DNA from: Candidatus Bipolaricaulota bacterium | GTDB taxonomy: Bacteria > Bipolaricaulota > Bipolaricaulia > RBG-16-55-9 > DRXL01 | Assembly (NCBI GenBank): GCA_026414955.1 | Contig: JAOAIA010000052.1 | Coordinates: 1-7,033 of the forward strand | DNA: 7,033 nucleotides | Direction of reading: 5' to 3' | In this document: positions 5,290-7,033 of the stretch, piece after piece | How positions within the stretch are numbered: the first letter of the stretch is position 1 | Layout of the letters: every line of letters begins with the position of its first letter | Position numbers and translations under genes: made by a program | Notes under the pieces: model-generated | Databases searched by the model: none | Told to the model about the DNA's origin: nothing | What the model saw: only the letters and a program-made list of their open reading frames with translations

Positions 5290-6201
5290 ATGAAGATCGT
5301 CTCGCTGCTGCCCAGCGCTACCGAGATTGTCTATGAGCTGGGCTTGGGAGATCACTTAGTCGGGGTCTCGCACGACTGCGACTGGCCTCCCGAAGTCTTG
5401 CGCAAGCCCAAGCTCAGCGAGGCCGTCGTACACTCGGAGATGCCCAGCGCCGAGATAGATCAGATCGTACGTGAGAGACTGCACAGCGGGCTGAGCGTCT
5501 ATCATATTGACGCCAAGCAGTTGCAACGACTGAACCCCGATCTGATCTTGACCCAAGAGCTGTGCGAGGTCTGTGCGCCGTCGTTCGACGACGTGCGGCA
5601 CGCGGTGAAGCTCTTGCATGGCCAGCCGAAGATCGTCTCGCTGGAGCCGCACACGATCGAAGAGATCTTCGACAACATCTTGACCGTCGGCGAAGTGACG
5701 GGCAGAGAATCTCTTGCTAAGCAGGTCGTCGCGGAGCTCCAGCGGCGTGTCGCGCGCATCCGAGGGAAGACCGAGAGGCTCGCGCACCGTCCTAAAGTCT
5801 GCTGCATCGAGTGGCTCGAACCCATCATGATCGGCGGGCACTGGGTGCCGCAGATGGTGGAGTATGCCGGCGGGGAGGACTGGCTCGGTGAGATCGGCTA
5901 TCCGTCGCGCTACGCCGACTGGGAAGAGATCCTCACTTATAATCCAGATATTATCGTCCTGATGCCCTGCGGGTTTTCTATCGAGCGCACACTGCGCGAG
6001 CTCGAGCTCTTGACGGAGCGTGACGGCTGGGAGGAGCTGACGGCGGTCAAAGAGAATCAAGTCTTTGTCGTTGAAGCGTCGGCGTATTTTAATCGTCCCG
6101 GCCCGCGCATCGTGACCGGCTTGGAGATCTTAGCGGAGATCATTCACCCAGAGATCTTCTCGGGGCTAGCGCCACGCGAAGCTATGCTGCGACTCTCCTA
6201 A
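5290..6201 (+). CDS. Cytoplasmic BtuF-like cobalamin-binding protein
   Basis: A 303-residue protein of the BtuF-like binding fold that begins directly with the first core strand, MKIVSLLPSATEIVYELGLGD. There is no signal peptide or lipobox, so it should stay in the cytoplasm. Other family segments are VGVSHDCDWPPEV, LNPDLILTQELCEVCAPS, the second-lobe start CCIEWLEPIMIGGHWVPQMVEYAGG, YNPDIIVLMPCGF and FNRPGPRIVTGLEILAEIIHPE. The cysteines C30, C92, C95, C171, C172 and C227 fall in its most characteristic segments. An open frame continues upstream to 5131, but that part lies in btuD and repeat B, so I chose the ATG at 5290. Only a poor G-run lies upstream, with the btuD stop seven bases away, so translation may depend on reinitiation. 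Its position between transporter and CobO suggests corrinoid binding inside the cell. The exact role is unknown. Confidence 0.8.
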   Translation: MKIVSLLPSATEIVYELGLGDHLVGVSHDCDWPPEVLRKPKLSEAVVHSEMPSAEIDQIVRERLHSGLSVYHIDAKQLQRLNPDLILTQELCEVCAPSFDDVRHAVKLLHGQPKIVSLEPHTIEEIFDNILTVGEVTGRESLAKQVVAELQRRVARIRGKTERLAHRPKVCCIEWLEPIMIGGHWVPQMVEYAGGEDWLGEIGYPSRYADWEEILTYNPDIIVLMPCGFSIERTLRELELLTERDGWEELTAVKENQVFVVEASAYFNRPGPRIVTGLEILAEIIHPEIFSGLAPREAMLRLS

Positions 6202-6210
6202 GGAGGAGCG

Positions 6211-6765
6211 ATGGAGTTCAAGAACGAGATGGGCTTAGTCCAGATGTGGTGGGGCAACGGCAAGGGCAAGACCACAGCAGCGTTGGGGATGGCGCTGCGC
6301 GCGTTGGGCCGCGGGTTTCGCGTGCACTTGATTCAGTTCTTGAAGGGGGGCATCACGGGCGTCGAAGCCTTTGAAGAGTACGGTGAACTCAAAGCGCTGA
6401 AGCGCTTTGAGAATTTTTCGTTCGAGCGCTTCGGGATGCCCGAATGGCTGATTGGAAAACCGACAGAAGGGCACATCGAAGCTGGGCGCAAGGCGCTCGA
6501 GGCGACGGCGCGAGCGCTCTCGTCGGGCCAGTACGACATGGTCATCGTAGACGAATGTCTCTATGCGGTTCAGATGGGCGTGATCTCGTCTGAAGATTTA
6601 ATTAGAGTCGTCAAGAGCAAAGCGCCCCAGACCGAGTGCGTGCTCACCGGGAGCCACAAGCGACTTCCCGAGATCGAAGAGATCGCCGACTTAGTGACGG
6701 AGGTGCGTAAGATCAAGCACCCGTTTGATCGGGGGATCAAAGCGCGCCTGGGGACGGAGTTTTGA
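6211..6765 (+). CDS. cobO: Cob(I)alamin adenosyltransferase, CobO/BtuR type
   Basis: A 184-residue cytoplasmic enzyme, standard length for the CobO/BtuR/CobA class. It transfers the 5'-deoxyadenosyl group from ATP to reduced cob(I)alamin or cobinamide, giving the adenosyl coenzyme. The family's P-loop GNGKGKTTAALG begins at residue 15. Next come VHLIQFLKGG, the Walker-B-like VIVDECLYAVQMGVI (D114, E115), LTGSHKRLPEI, and the typical C-terminal KHPFDRGIKARLGTEF. The Shine-Dalgarno TAAGGAGG overlaps the stop codon of the preceding gene (6199-6206), so the two are closely coupled. As the last gene of the operon it would convert imported corrinoid to its active form. The sequence shows no truncation or missing motif. 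Confidence 0.93.
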   Translation: MEFKNEMGLVQMWWGNGKGKTTAALGMALRALGRGFRVHLIQFLKGGITGVEAFEEYGELKALKRFENFSFERFGMPEWLIGKPTEGHIEAGRKALEATARALSSGQYDMVIVDECLYAVQMGVISSEDLIRVVKSKAPQTECVLTGSHKRLPEIEEIADLVTEVRKIKHPFDRGIKARLGTEF

Positions 6766-6821
6766 GGTGCCGGATCTATAGCAGCTTTGCTTGCTCCTCA
6801 AACTGCCTCCTAGCTTGCGGC

Positions 6822-7033
6822 TTAGCGCTCCAGATGGAGCTTGCCTGCTGGGAAGTCCAGCGTCAGGCGCTTGAAGCCCTTGGCCTTCAGCAGGCCCGTC
6901 CCCAAGATGACGTCAAAACTCCCCTTGGGCAGCTCTCTTCCAAGTATACTCTCGAGGTTCATCACGGGCAGATCCTCTAGCTCGATCTCCCCTAGCTTCA
7001 AGCGCCCCACGAGGAACCGCTCCTGACCCGCTC
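6822..7033 (-). CDS. Retropepsin-like aspartic protease family protein, C-terminal fragment (5' part outside window)
   Basis: The open frame runs from the right edge to a TAA at 6824-6822 and gives 70 residues: GRLKLGEIELEDLPVMN, then FDVILGTGLLKAKGFKRLTLDF, then PAGKLHLER at the end. The order (LG.i.l.dlpv, then D.ILG..LL, then a LDFp.GkL.LE finish) matches the C-terminal half of single-domain retropepsin-like proteases, in which the catalytic DTGA motif lies upstream. That motif would be beyond position 7033, so catalytic competence cannot be judged. An ATG at 7010 exists, but the homologous sequence continues through it to the edge. It converges with cobO across 56 bases that hold no obvious terminator. 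Confidence 0.6.
   Translation of the reverse strand, partial: AGQERFLVGRLKLGEIELEDLPVMNLESILGRELPKGSFDVILGTGLLKAKGFKRLTLDFPAGKLHLER

Overview
The window comes from a GC-rich bacterial genome, probably a diderm. It encodes a binding protein with a cleavable signal peptide and no lipobox cysteine, which suits a periplasm. Most starts have strong AAGGAGG-type ribosome sites. The lineage cannot be named from the sequence alone. An uncultivated, possibly thermophilic phylum would fit but is not shown.

Layout. (1) Positions 1-1707, minus strand: a tight three-gene operon read leftward. It holds a four-cysteine zinc-ribbon protein of the BCAM0308 type, a methenyl-tetrahydrofolate cyclohydrolase/cyclodeaminase (FchA family), and an inositol-monophosphatase-family phosphatase cut by the left edge. 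(2) Positions 1708-1835: a divergent control region with a clear leftward sigma70-type promoter, a weaker rightward one, and two helically phased direct repeats. (3) Positions 1836-6765, plus strand: a corrinoid (vitamin B12) uptake and activation operon. Its order is a winged-helix regulator, an exported BtuF-like binding protein, a BtuC-like permease, a BtuD-like ATPase, a second BtuF-like protein with no signal peptide, and the cob(I)alamin adenosyltransferase CobO. (4) Positions 6822-7033, minus strand: the C-terminal part of a retropepsin-like aspartic protease, convergent with cobO.

How the genes work together: BtuF captures a corrinoid outside the inner membrane, BtuC and BtuD import it using ATP, and CobO adenosylates it. 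The cytoplasmic BtuF-like protein sits between the transporter and CobO and could bind the incoming corrinoid. The winged-helix protein at the head of the operon is the obvious candidate regulator. No cobalamin riboswitch was seen.

The most unusual structure is a pair of GC-rich, hairpin-forming intergenic repeats of one family, 94 bp (3340-3433) and 80 bp (5205-5284), in opposite orientation on either side of btuC-btuD. The second copy lies inside the 3' end of btuD, where it supplies the last 25 codons and the stop codon. It also leaves the next gene without a good ribosome-binding site.
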